Shown here piece after piece: positions 16,613 to 24,891 of a stretch of DNA of 64,000 nt. Every line of letters begins with the position of its first letter. The stretch's first letter is position 1. A model generated the notes under the pieces. The model had not been told where the DNA came from and ran no database searches. It was given only the letters and a program-made list of their open reading frames with translations. The stretch is from Mesorhizobium_G sp049840935 (GTDB taxonomy: Bacteria > Pseudomonadota > Alphaproteobacteria > Rhizobiales > Rhizobiaceae). The stretch lies in the NCBI GenBank assembly GCA_049840935.1, contig JASGJA010000004.1, positions 1 to 64,000 on the forward strand. Direction: 5' to 3'. The position numbers were made by a program, and so were the translations under genes.

Positions 16613-16865
16613 TGCGGATTCCGATGATCGCGCGCAGCATTCCGATTTGATCGCGCGCATGTGAAGCGGCCGATCGTTGAAGTTAAATGTGACCATGATC
16701 CTGGCTTAGCCAAGCGCATGTCGATGCCAAGGCTGTGGGCGGCAGACAGTTACGTGCGACGGAGCGAAGCGGACCGGTGCCGCGCTTCCCAACGCGCCGT
16801 AGGTGCCGGTCCGTTTCGCGGACAGTATCTTCGGCAGTGGCTTGACCAGAGTGATCTTCATTGCG

Positions 16866-17645
16866 TCAGTTCCCGGCGACGTGCTCGGTATGCGTTTGCG
16901 CCGGTTGGCGCAGACGGCGCATGGATTCGCCACTCATTTCCAGCCTGTGGGCGTTATGAATGAGGCGATCCAGTATGGCGTCGGCATATGTGGGATCATT
17001 TATTTTCTCGTGCCATCTGGCCACGGGGAACTGACTGGTGACAAGCGTCGAGCGGCGGCCGTATCGTTCCTCAAGGATTTCCAGCAGATAATGAGGCGCA
17101 TGACCGTCTATGGGCTGAAGCCCATAGTCATCAAGGATGAGAAGCTCGACGTTGCCGAGACTTTTCAGGCGCGAAGCGAGGTTCCCGGTGCCGCGAGCCT
17201 GCTCCAGGTTCTGAAGCAATATCGGCATTCGAACATAAAGGACCGAATGATTGTCGCGGCAGGCCTTGTGCCCCAAGGCGCAGGCCAACCAACTTTTCCC
17301 GATACCGGTCGGCCCGACGATCGCGCAGTTCTCATGCTTTCTGATCCAGCCGTCTGTAAGCAGCAAGTCGAGCACGCGTCGGTCATACTCGCGAGGCGCA
17401 CGACGAATGATATCTTCAGGCACCGCGGGATGAGGCAGTTTTGCATTCCGCAGCCGCAGCGCAAGACGCTTGTCGTTGCGCCACGATGCTTCCTGATCCA
17501 GCAATAGCGCCAGCCATTCAGTATGGCTGAGGCCGGCGCTCTCTTCATTGTCGGTGAACCTTGTAAAAGCTTCCGCCATTCCGGTGAGACCAAGTTGATG
17601 CAGCAGGTCGAGGGTTGGATGTTTGAGCATTGCTCTTCCTTTCAA
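16866..17645 (-). CDS. istB: IstB helper ATPase of the complete IS21 element
   Basis: 259 residues. AAA+ Walker A GPTGIGKSWLACALGHKA (about 107-124), Walker B VELLILDDYGLQP, and TLVTSQFPVARWHEKI as sensor region are intact. It overlaps the istA stop by four bases, the usual coupled arrangement. IstB loads and regulates the IstA transposase on target DNA. The length is normal. Confidence 0.9.
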   Translation of the reverse strand: MKGRAMLKHPTLDLLHQLGLTGMAEAFTRFTDNEESAGLSHTEWLALLLDQEASWRNDKRLALRLRNAKLPHPAVPEDIIRRAPREYDRRVLDLLLTDGWIRKHENCAIVGPTGIGKSWLACALGHKACRDNHSVLYVRMPILLQNLEQARGTGNLASRLKSLGNVELLILDDYGLQPIDGHAPHYLLEILEERYGRRSTLVTSQFPVARWHEKINDPTYADAILDRLIHNAHRLEMSGESMRRLRQPAQTHTEHVAGN

Positions 17646-19231
17646 TGATAATATGCCGCGCCGCGGACATTGGCGTGCTGTATCGGCTCCTGATCTGACT
17701 GCTCGGATCTGGGAATGCGGTCGAGTTCCTTTTCGAGGATGGATTTGATGCCGGGATAGTTGAGCACCTGGAATTCCAGGGCACGTTGCGCGGCCGCTTC
17801 AAGGCGCTCGGACCCAAAACGTCTTTCTAGACCGATAATGCCCACGCATGCCCGGTAGCCTTGTTCGGGATGAGCGCGGCTCTTGATGATCTGGTCAACG
17901 AGGATGCGCAGCATGGGGCCAATCCGGTTCGCTTCGCTGCGGATCTTGGTTGGCGTCCATTCCTTGTAGCGCTGATGGTTCGGCGGCATATGCGCGGTGA
18001 TCGTTGTATGGCGACCGTTACCACTGCCGCGCATATGCACGGCAATCCGCTCGCCACGGAGGAATATTTCCACCGTCCGAACGGTGTATCGAACCTCCAC
18101 TTCGCTGCGGGCAAAACGGTACGGGACGGAATAAAAGTGTTTGTGGAGTTCGATATGATAATCGATGCCGACGCGGCAACGGCGCCATTGCGCATGAACC
18201 CACGGCTCGGCAGGCAGCGGCTTCAGATTGGGTGCATCAAGTTCCTCGAACAATGCGCGCCGCGTCTTGCTGTACTGGCGGATCACACGCACGTCATTGA
18301 GCTGGGTGATAAGATCGAGAATTGTCCCGTTGATATCAGCCAGGCTGTAAAACGTCCGGTTCCGCAACCGGCCCAGAAGCCAGCGCTCTACCACGCCGAC
18401 GCAATTTTCCACTTTCGCCTTGTCGCGGGGCTTTCGTGGACGCGCTGGTAAAACCGCTGTCCCGTAATGACGGGCCATATCCGTATAGGAGCGGTTGACC
18501 ATTGGATCGAAATGGCAGGCCTTGATCACCGCGCATTTCGTATTATCGCTGACCAGAAGCTGGGTCACTCCGCCAAAGTGAATATAGGCTGCATTGTGCG
18601 CCTCGATCCAGTCGGGCAACTGCTCGCTCCAAGTCGCCAGCGCAAACGACAGGCTGGAGGCCCCGATTACCGCTACGAAGATGTGCGCATCCCGCACTTC
18701 GCCGGTCTTGCGATCAACCACGGGCACGGTGTCTCCGGCGTAGTCGACGAACAGTTTCTCACCGCCCGTATAACTCTGCCGCATCACAACGGGCAGCCGA
18801 CCCTGCCAGTTTCTGTACAATTGACAGAAACGGCTATATCGATACCCATCGGGGTACCCGGCGATGTATTCTTCCCACAATACCTGTAGCGTCACGTGCT
18901 TGCGCTTCAATTCGCGCGCAATTACCGACCAGTCCGGCTCGGATTGTTTCCGGGGACGCCCTTTCATGCCGGAGGATCCGTAAAGACGACGCTCCAGTTC
19001 GCTATCGCTGATCGTCTCCGGCACAGGCCACGTCAGGCCCTCATGATGCAACCGTTTTACCGTATCGCGGACAGACGTCTCGCCGATACCCAAGCGTTTG
19101 GCTATGATCCGGGTCGAAAGACCGACATCAAGCCGCAGTTTCAAAATCTCGCGCACCTGGCGCATCAATAGTCTCCTCGTTGGCAATTCAGTTCTCCATC
19201 GCGGTTGTTCCGCATGGAGAATTAAACCCAA
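17642..19231 (-). CDS. istA: IstA transposase of the IS21-family element
   Basis: 529 residues. The N-terminal helix-turn-helix (RLDVGLSTRIIAKRLGIGETSVRDTVKRL) is followed by the DDE integrase core. Catalytic candidates are the Asp in LFVDYAGDTVPVV, the Asp in LLVSDNTKCAVI, and the glutamate in DKAKVENCVGVVERW. A C-terminal beta domain (YHIELHKHFYSVPYRF) follows. The start could lie 24 bases downstream at MRQVREILKLRL, the more typical IS21 N-terminus. Full length, so possibly active. Confidence 0.9.
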   Translation of the reverse strand: MGLILHAEQPRWRTELPTRRLLMRQVREILKLRLDVGLSTRIIAKRLGIGETSVRDTVKRLHHEGLTWPVPETISDSELERRLYGSSGMKGRPRKQSEPDWSVIARELKRKHVTLQVLWEEYIAGYPDGYRYSRFCQLYRNWQGRLPVVMRQSYTGGEKLFVDYAGDTVPVVDRKTGEVRDAHIFVAVIGASSLSFALATWSEQLPDWIEAHNAAYIHFGGVTQLLVSDNTKCAVIKACHFDPMVNRSYTDMARHYGTAVLPARPRKPRDKAKVENCVGVVERWLLGRLRNRTFYSLADINGTILDLITQLNDVRVIRQYSKTRRALFEELDAPNLKPLPAEPWVHAQWRRCRVGIDYHIELHKHFYSVPYRFARSEVEVRYTVRTVEIFLRGERIAVHMRGSGNGRHTTITAHMPPNHQRYKEWTPTKIRSEANRIGPMLRILVDQIIKSRAHPEQGYRACVGIIGLERRFGSERLEAAAQRALEFQVLNYPGIKSILEKELDRIPRSEQSDQEPIQHANVRGAAYYH

Positions 19232-19376
19232 CGATCGACCCTCACGACGTTCAATTAATGCGCGCCATAATATCGGAATGGTGCGCGGATAATTCTCGGA
19301 ATGATGCGCGTGATCACTTCGGAATAGTGCGCGCGATCAAATCGTAACGGCGCGCGCGATGCTCCCGGAATCCGCA

Positions 19377-19565
19377 TTCGAGACGATCCATCGCTACCTG
19401 GCCCTCAGCACCAGCCAGTCGCTCAACCAGGGAAATTTGCGCCGGTGTCAGCTTATGCAGATAGATCGGCTTGGCCACGGAGAGAGCAACCACTTTGAAA
19501 AATGGGAAGAGAGTATCGACGCAAGCGCGATCTGCAATCGGGTTTGTCGGAGAGGCGTCGGGCAC
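19377..19565 (-). pseudogene. unrecognised gene start, cut by the IS21 element
   Basis: An open frame of about 63 codons beginning MPDASPTNPIADRACVDTLF and including KLTPAQISLVERLAG runs into the IS end at 19376. The rest is IS sequence or lost. No family recognised. It lies between the IS and the 3' end of tRNA-Pro, where an integrase or prophage edge gene would be expected, but no integrase motif is visible. Confidence 0.3.
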
Positions 19566-19691
19566 AATTTTCCCCCTCTCTGTTTCCTTAAATTACCCCT
19601 CGTTTCCGAACGCCGTGACGACCCGGTGACGACCCAGACAGCGCAACAAATCAAAATAAAATAGAAGGCAGCGCTAAGTTATTGATTTCAA

Positions 19692-19768
<77 letters not shown>

Positions 19769-19856
19769 AGCCGGGCAAACGCTTATCGTTTCGTATTGCC
19801 CGCCGCAAGCGCAAATAAGGCTTTGTACGATTTAGTTGCAGCAAATTTGCGTGCAG

Positions 19857-20408
19857 CTACCGAACCTGATCCAGCAGACGTTTGCATTCCAGCAAATCGA
19901 ACAGTGCTTCCTGCAATAGCGCGCGATTATCACGCGAAAGCTTGCCAGAATCAGCGGTCACAGGACCATCTTCTGACTTCCCAAGCCCAAAAAAGCGCTT
20001 CGACGGCTTCACTTTCGATTCGCCGACCAGCAACTCATCGTCCAGAGAACGCAACGCCGGAGATGCATTCGCCGCCGCTTCTGCAGCAGCCTCTGCCTGT
20101 TTGCGTTGCGTAATGGCGTCTACAGCCGCGAGATCGCCATTACCGAGCGCCACGACAAACTGGTTGCCGTTTTCCTTCAGCAGCTTCTGGACGCCTTTGA
20201 TCGTATAGCCCTGATCATAGAGCATATAGCGAATGCCCTTAATGAGCTCGACGTCCTGCGGACGATAGTAACGTCGACCGCCGCCGCGTTTCATCGGCTT
20301 TATCTGGTTAAACCGGGTCTCCCAAAAGCGCAGCACATGCTGCGGTAGGTCGAGATCCTCGGCCACCTCACTGATCGTCCTGAACGCGTCTGGGCTCTTC
20401 TCGATCAC
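19857..20408 (-). CDS. MerR-family transcriptional regulator
   Basis: 183 residues from a GTG with GGAGG upstream. The N-terminal MerR winged helix (FRTISEVAEDLDLPQHVLRFWETRF, then GGGRRYYRPQDVELIKGI) covers about residues 9-75. The C-terminal part is alanine-rich linker and a short helix (NRALLQEALFDLLECKRLL), with no metal-binding cysteine pattern. This gene follows ihfA in Brucellaceae; its targets are not evident from sequence. Confidence 0.85.
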   Translation of the reverse strand: MIEKSPDAFRTISEVAEDLDLPQHVLRFWETRFNQIKPMKRGGGRRYYRPQDVELIKGIRYMLYDQGYTIKGVQKLLKENGNQFVVALGNGDLAAVDAITQRKQAEAAAEAAANASPALRSLDDELLVGESKVKPSKRFFGLGKSEDGPVTADSGKLSRDNRALLQEALFDLLECKRLLDQVR

Positions 20409-20508
20409 GGCGCACCTCCGTGGGGCGAATTGATACTCTATTTCAGCGGCTTACGCGCTGATATTCAACCCAAACGCATAAAAGAGCTAGTGGATAGTAT
20501 GAGAGATT

Positions 20509-20832
20509 TTACTTAGCCGCCTTGGCCTTGCGCTGATTATGCGAGCGCAAGATACGGTTTTTGAGCACATTAGATGCCTTGAAGGTCATCACCCGCCGCG
20601 GAAGAATTGGCACTTCTTCGCCGGTTTTCGGATTGCGGCCAATGCGCTCGTTCTTATCGCGAACCTGAAACGTTGCAAATGAAGAAAGCTTCACAGACTC
20701 GCCACGAACGATTGCATCGCAAATCTCATCTAGCACAGACTCGACGAGATCAGCGGACTCTGTCCGGGAAAGCCCCACCTTTCGATAAACGGCTTCAGCG
20801 AGGTCAGCGCGTGTGACAGTCTTACCGCTCAT
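20509..20832 (-). CDS. ihfA: integration host factor subunit alpha
   Basis: 107 residues. HU/IHF fold with TRADLAEAVYRKVGLSRTES, the flanking-arm sequence GRNPKTGEEVPILPRRVMTF and FKASNVLKNRI, all diagnostic of IhfA. It forms a heterodimer with IhfB, bends DNA, and acts in recombination and sigma-54-type promoters. It sits between fabH and the MerR gene, as in related genomes. Confidence 0.95.
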   Translation of the reverse strand: MSGKTVTRADLAEAVYRKVGLSRTESADLVESVLDEICDAIVRGESVKLSSFATFQVRDKNERIGRNPKTGEEVPILPRRVMTFKASNVLKNRILRSHNQRKAKAAK

Positions 20833-20932
20833 GGAGCCGTCGCCCTATTGTTCTGAAATTACAGGTCAAAATGGAACCGCGCGACGTTAGAAAAATGCCG
20901 CCGCAAGGTCAAGGACTGCAAACACTCTTATT

Positions 20933-21904
20933 TTACCAGCGAAGCAAAACAGCGCCCCAAGTGAAACCGCCACCCATCGCTTCGAGTAAAACAAGATCGC
21001 CCTTCTTGATGCGCCCATCGCTTACAGCAGCCGAAAGTGCCAACGGAACCGAAGCCGCCGAGGTATTTCCGTGCAAATCGACCGTTATGACGACCTTTTC
21101 TTCTGCAATTCCAAGCTTTTTCGCCGAAGCGTCAATAATCCGCTTGTTTGCCTGATGCGGCACGAACCAGTCCAGATCATCAGCCGTAATTCCGGCTTCC
21201 GAGAACGTCGCTTCAATCACATCGGTGATCATGCCCACCGCGTGTTTGAAAACTTCGCGCCCCTCCATCCGCAAATGGCCGACCGTTCCTGTGGTCGAGG
21301 GGCCGCCATCAACGAACAGCTTGTCCTTATGCTGCCCGTCCGAACGCAGGCTCGCAGCGAGAATGCCGCGATCCGACACCGAACCTTCGCCCTCTGCCGC
21401 TTCCAGCAGCACCGCGCCCGCGCCGTCACCGAACAGCACGCAGGTCGAACGGTCATTCCAGTCGAGAATGCGCGAAAAAGTTTCCGAACCGATCACCAAC
21501 ACGCGTTTCGCCAGCCCGCCGCGGATATAAAGATCAGCAGTCGTAATGGCATAAACGAAACCGCTGCAAACAGCCTGCATGTCAAAGGCAAAGCCGTTGC
21601 TCATGCCGAGCCTGTGTTGAATCTCCACCGATGTCGCGGGAAATGTGTTGTTCGGCGTAGACGTAGCCAGAATGATAAGGTCGAGATCGCTCGCCTCAAG
21701 TCCGGCATTGGCAAGCGCTGCACGCGCAGCCGCCTCCCCTAACGACGCTGTTGTCTCGTCATCTGCCGCCACATGTCGCTGCCGAATGCCCGTGCGCTGC
21801 ACGATCCATTCGTCGGATGTCTCTACGACCCCATCGAAATCGGTATTCTTCATGATCCGGCGCGGCAGCGCCGAACCGGTTGCGCGCACAATCGACCTGA
21901 TCAA
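20933..21904 (-). CDS. fabH: 3-oxoacyl-ACP synthase III
   Basis: 323 residues. The Cys-His-Asn triad is visible: cysteine in MQAVCSGFVYAI (about 113), histidine in WFVPHQANKRI (about 250) and asparagine in DLHGNTSAASVPLAL (about 280). It condenses acetyl-CoA with malonyl-ACP to start type II fatty acid synthesis. It overlaps plsX by four bases, so both come from one transcript. Confidence 0.97.
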   Translation of the reverse strand: MIRSIVRATGSALPRRIMKNTDFDGVVETSDEWIVQRTGIRQRHVAADDETTASLGEAAARAALANAGLEASDLDLIILATSTPNNTFPATSVEIQHRLGMSNGFAFDMQAVCSGFVYAITTADLYIRGGLAKRVLVIGSETFSRILDWNDRSTCVLFGDGAGAVLLEAAEGEGSVSDRGILAASLRSDGQHKDKLFVDGGPSTTGTVGHLRMEGREVFKHAVGMITDVIEATFSEAGITADDLDWFVPHQANKRIIDASAKKLGIAEEKVVITVDLHGNTSAASVPLALSAAVSDGRIKKGDLVLLEAMGGGFTWGAVLLRW

Positions 21905-22983
21905 GCGTCTGTTCCTATATCGGTATCTTCCGCTTCGTCCTCAGGCCCCAGGCCTGCCGATTGCGGATATTTTGCATGGAAAAGGTCGAGATCGGCTTCG
22001 ATCCTGTCGAGCAGCCTGTTTCGAACCATATCGTAAGCGACCTCAATGGCGGCCGCAAAACCTTCGGCATCTGTACCACCGTGGCTTTTCACCACAATGC
22101 CATTGAGGCCCAGAAAAACGCCGCCATTCGAACGGCGCGGGTCCATCTTCTCCCGCAGAAAATCAAACGCGCCCTTAGCGAGCACATAACCGATGCGCGA
22201 CATCAGCGTGCGGCTCATGGCGCTGCGCAGATAGGATGCCATTTGCTTGGCCGTACCTTCCGCAGTTTTGAGTGCGATATTTCCGGCAAAACCCTCGGTT
22301 ACGACGACATCAGCGGTGCCTTTGCCAATGTCGTCGCCTTCGACAAAGCCGATGTAGTCGAGCGATGAGAGGTTCGAAGCCTTGAGCATACGCCCGGCAT
22401 CCTTCACTTCTTCCTGTCCCTTCACCTCTTCGACGCCCACATTCAGCAAGCCGACGGTCGGGCGCTCGATCTCAAACAGCGCGCGGGCCATCGCCGCGCC
22501 CAGAATCGCAAAATCGGTAAGTTGCTGCGCATCAGCACCGATTGTTGCACCAACGTCCAGCACCACGCTTTCGCTACGCAGGGTCGGCCAAATACAGGCA
22601 ATTGCCGGACGTTCAATATTCGCCATCGTGCGCAGGCAAAATTTCGACATGGCCATAAGCGCACCGGTATTTCCCGCCGAGACACAGGCATCCGCCTCGC
22701 CGGTCTTCACCGCCTCAATGGCCTTCCACATGGAGGACTTCCAGCGACCGTGCCGTAGGGCGGCGCTGGGCTTGTCGTCCATTTTGACCATTACGTCGCA
22801 ATGAAACACCTGGCTTACGGCAGAGATGCGGGGATGCTTGTCCAGCACCGGCCTTATGGCCTCTTCGCGTCCGTAGATGAGAAAGCGAACATCGCCGCGC
22901 CGTTCTGCCACCTGCGCAAGCGCTGGCAGAATGGTTTGCGGACCATGGTCCCCGCCCATTGCATCGATGGAAATTCGGATCAA
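21901..22983 (-). CDS. plsX: phosphate acyltransferase PlsX
   Basis: 360 residues. Begins IRISIDAMGGDHGPQTILPA and contains ADACVSAGNTGALMAMSKF and GFAGNIALKTAEGTAKQM, typical PlsX landmarks. It converts acyl-ACP to acyl-phosphate for the PlsY step of phospholipid synthesis. It lies upstream of fabH in the same operon. The C-terminus ends with an acidic tail (GPEDEAEDTDIGTDA). Confidence 0.97.
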   Translation of the reverse strand: MIRISIDAMGGDHGPQTILPALAQVAERRGDVRFLIYGREEAIRPVLDKHPRISAVSQVFHCDVMVKMDDKPSAALRHGRWKSSMWKAIEAVKTGEADACVSAGNTGALMAMSKFCLRTMANIERPAIACIWPTLRSESVVLDVGATIGADAQQLTDFAILGAAMARALFEIERPTVGLLNVGVEEVKGQEEVKDAGRMLKASNLSSLDYIGFVEGDDIGKGTADVVVTEGFAGNIALKTAEGTAKQMASYLRSAMSRTLMSRIGYVLAKGAFDFLREKMDPRRSNGGVFLGLNGIVVKSHGGTDAEGFAAAIEVAYDMVRNRLLDRIEADLDLFHAKYPQSAGLGPEDEAEDTDIGTDA

Positions 22984-23075
22984 CCGGTTAACCTTTGTTC
23001 ATTGACAGGCAGTTTCCTGCCTGCGTGGCGCGAAAATAGCGCTTTTGCGCTTCTGCACAACCGCCGAATCTCCAC

Positions 23076-23645
23076 TTACTTCTTTGACAATGCTTCGCGC
23101 AACTTCTCTGCAAAAGAGCCGCCCTCTTCCGCCTCGTGCGCATCTTCCTCTTCCGAGGCATCAATCGAAGCACCCTGCTTGCGTGGATACGGGTCGATCC
23201 CTAGCCCGAAAAATTCTTCAGCTAAAGCGCCAACATCAATAATATCACCTGAAAATGTTTCGGGGCTGTCTGGGCCTTCCGCATCCAGCACGATCTCCCC
23301 ACCAATTCCGAAGCCTTCGCGGCCAAGCTTGGAGTCTTCCGGCAGAAAAACGGAATCGATTTCCTCATCGATCTTGTTTTCGACCGGTTCCAGCGTGACG
23401 ACGCAGCTTTGAACGATTCGCGCCTGCACACGGCCCGTTATCTTCACGCCATTGCGCTTCCATGGTGCAACGAGAAGATTCGCGACAAACGAATCAACCT
23501 TTTCAAGTTCGTGTATTTCGGCCAGTTCCGTGCGCTGTTCTGCAGTCGCATCGATGCGCACCGGCATACCTTTTTGCGGAAGCCGCGCGACATTTACCGG
23601 AAAAGAAACCGGGCTGCGCTCTACATGTGGCTCGTGGTGACGCAC
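23076..23645 (-). CDS. DUF177/YceD-family protein
   Basis: 189 residues from a GTG at 23645. The DUF177 core shows in KITGRVQARIVQSCVVTLEP (about 70-89) and a long acidic end (ASEEEDAHEAEEGG). In many bacteria a YceD gene precedes rpmF-plsX and is linked to 23S rRNA or ribosome assembly; here it lies just before plsX. The upstream extension in the same frame runs through the neighbouring gene and is not coding. Confidence 0.85.
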   Translation of the reverse strand: MRHHEPHVERSPVSFPVNVARLPQKGMPVRIDATAEQRTELAEIHELEKVDSFVANLLVAPWKRNGVKITGRVQARIVQSCVVTLEPVENKIDEEIDSVFLPEDSKLGREGFGIGGEIVLDAEGPDSPETFSGDIIDVGALAEEFFGLGIDPYPRKQGASIDASEEEDAHEAEEGGSFAEKLREALSKK

Positions 23646-23646
23646 A

Positions 23647-24198
23647 TTACTCTCCCATCGAATCGGCGACTGGAAAACGAAGGCGACCCGCCAGAACCTC
23701 GGCCTCGCCTTCCATGCGAAGCAGTGCGTCCGCCTGCAAGGCATAGCGCGCCAGCGCGCCTCCAAACGCCCAGTCCGGCTGCCCCGGCACAACATTGCGC
23801 GCCAAGGCCACGGCCAATGTCGGAGCATCATTTCCATCCAGCGCAGCACCATAAGAACCTGCACGGCCATAAAACATTTTCGCAAGCTTTTTCATACGCT
23901 TGGGCACACCCACATCACCGATTCCCAGCTCACGCAATGAGTGATCTACTTCGGTGAAAAACGTGTCCGTCAGCTCCTGTGCAATATCCTTTTCTGCCTG
24001 CGCACCGTTCATCAGCCGACGCATTGCGAGAATCATGTGCAGCGAAATCATTTCGAATCTGCCAAGCGGCGTGTCCGGCACATTCCAGGCCGAATAAAAA
24101 TGCGGTTGCCGCGCCGCCGCCACGATTGCTGCGTAAAGGGCGCCGGTGACTTCCCGGTTGCTTTCGCGCTCGCGATTGAAAAAACGCTGGAAAATCAC
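23647..24198 (-). CDS. ubiquinol-cytochrome c chaperone-family protein (CBP3-like)
   Basis: About 183 residues. The family signature is clear: IVAAARQPHFYSAWNVPDTP, GRFEMISLHMILAMRRL and LTDTFFTEVDHSLRELGIGD. Homologues help assemble the cytochrome bc1 complex. The GTG at 24198 (VIFQRFFNRERE) matches the common start; a TTG at 24246 is also in frame. The stop lies one base from the next gene, suggesting co-transcription with the DUF177 gene. Confidence 0.8.
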   Translation of the reverse strand: MIFQRFFNRERESNREVTGALYAAIVAAARQPHFYSAWNVPDTPLGRFEMISLHMILAMRRLMNGAQAEKDIAQELTDTFFTEVDHSLRELGIGDVGVPKRMKKLAKMFYGRAGSYGAALDGNDAPTLAVALARNVVPGQPDWAFGGALARYALQADALLRMEGEAEVLAGRLRFPVADSMGE

Positions 24199-24307
24199 AA
24201 TTGGTGGGGCCTTTCGATTGCGGTCCGCGCCGGTTGCATAGGACAAAAAGCTGGTTTACCGCTTCTGCGGCACCGTGCAAGGGCATTGGCATCAGAGGGA
24301 GTTGTTG

Positions 24308-24820
24308 TTGAGCGCATCGGTTTTCAAGAGCCCGGCGGGACGCGGCTTCGCGTTGACGGCGAGCCTGCTGGCAGCAGGTCTGGTTTCAGGCTGCAATACT
24401 GCAAAGACATTCGGCGATCTAAAGCCATCCGAAACGTTGAGCCAGGGCTATGTCGTGGATCAACAGGCCATTGATATGGTTCCAATCGGCTCCAGCCGCG
24501 AGCAGGTCTTGCTGGCGCTCGGCAGCCCCTCCACAACAGCGACCTTCGACAACGAAGCGTTCTATTACATTTCGCAGACGCGCCGTCGCGCCGCTGCGTT
24601 CTCCAAACCCAAACTCGTCGACCAGCGCGTGTTGGCCGTTTATTTCGGCCCGGATGACCGCGTAACGCAAATTGCGAATTATGGTCTGAAGGACGGCAAG
24701 CTGTTCGACTTCGTGTCGCGCACCACGCCAACCGGCGGCAAGGACCGCACCTTCCTCGGCCAGATTCTCGCTGGACCGGGCGACGATACCGACCTGACCA
24801 AGACGCTGCTTGGCGGCTGA
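24308..24820 (+). CDS. bamE: outer membrane protein assembly factor BamE (SmpA/OmlA) lipoprotein
   Basis: About 170 residues. The signal ends in lipobox LVSGCN, so the mature cysteine would be lipidated. The SmpA/OmlA domain follows (MVPIGSSREQVLLALGSPSTT, then YYISQTRRRAAAFSKPKLVDQ). Three TTG codons in a row follow AGAGGGAG; 24308 has the best spacing. It is part of the BAM complex that inserts beta-barrel proteins in the outer membrane. Confidence 0.88.
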   Translation: MSASVFKSPAGRGFALTASLLAAGLVSGCNTAKTFGDLKPSETLSQGYVVDQQAIDMVPIGSSREQVLLALGSPSTTATFDNEAFYYISQTRRRAAAFSKPKLVDQRVLAVYFGPDDRVTQIANYGLKDGKLFDFVSRTTPTGGKDRTFLGQILAGPGDDTDLTKTLLGG

Positions 24821-24844
24821 TCCGGTTAGCGCGACTTCAAACAA

Positions 24845-24876
24845 AAACCCGCAGGATCGCTCCTGCGGGTTTTTTT
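24845..24876. terminator. bidirectional terminator between bamE and hppA
   Basis: AAACCCGCAGGA (24845-24856) pairs with TCCTGCGGGTTT (24861-24872) around a TCGC loop, followed by a T-run. It ends bamE on the plus strand and could also serve hppA coming from the other side. Confidence 0.9.
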
Positions 24877-24891
24877 GTTTCCGTTCGCGAA

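Larger units (their letters stand above)
16613..19376 (-). mobile_element. complete IS21-family insertion sequence
   Basis: Both ends carry TGCGGATTCCG as inverted repeats (16613-16623 and complement at 19366-19376), starting TG and ending CA as IS21 elements do. Inside each end are repeats of the type CGGAATGRTGCGCG (right side about 19274, 19297, 19318; left side two copies at 16621-16660). It carries istA and istB with a four-base overlap. No direct duplication of flanking bases is visible, so it probably arrived with a deletion or rearrangement. Confidence 0.75.

Noticed and set aside
19377..19691. Integrase remnant beside tRNA-Pro
   Set aside because: The short frame there shows no tyrosine-recombinase motifs.
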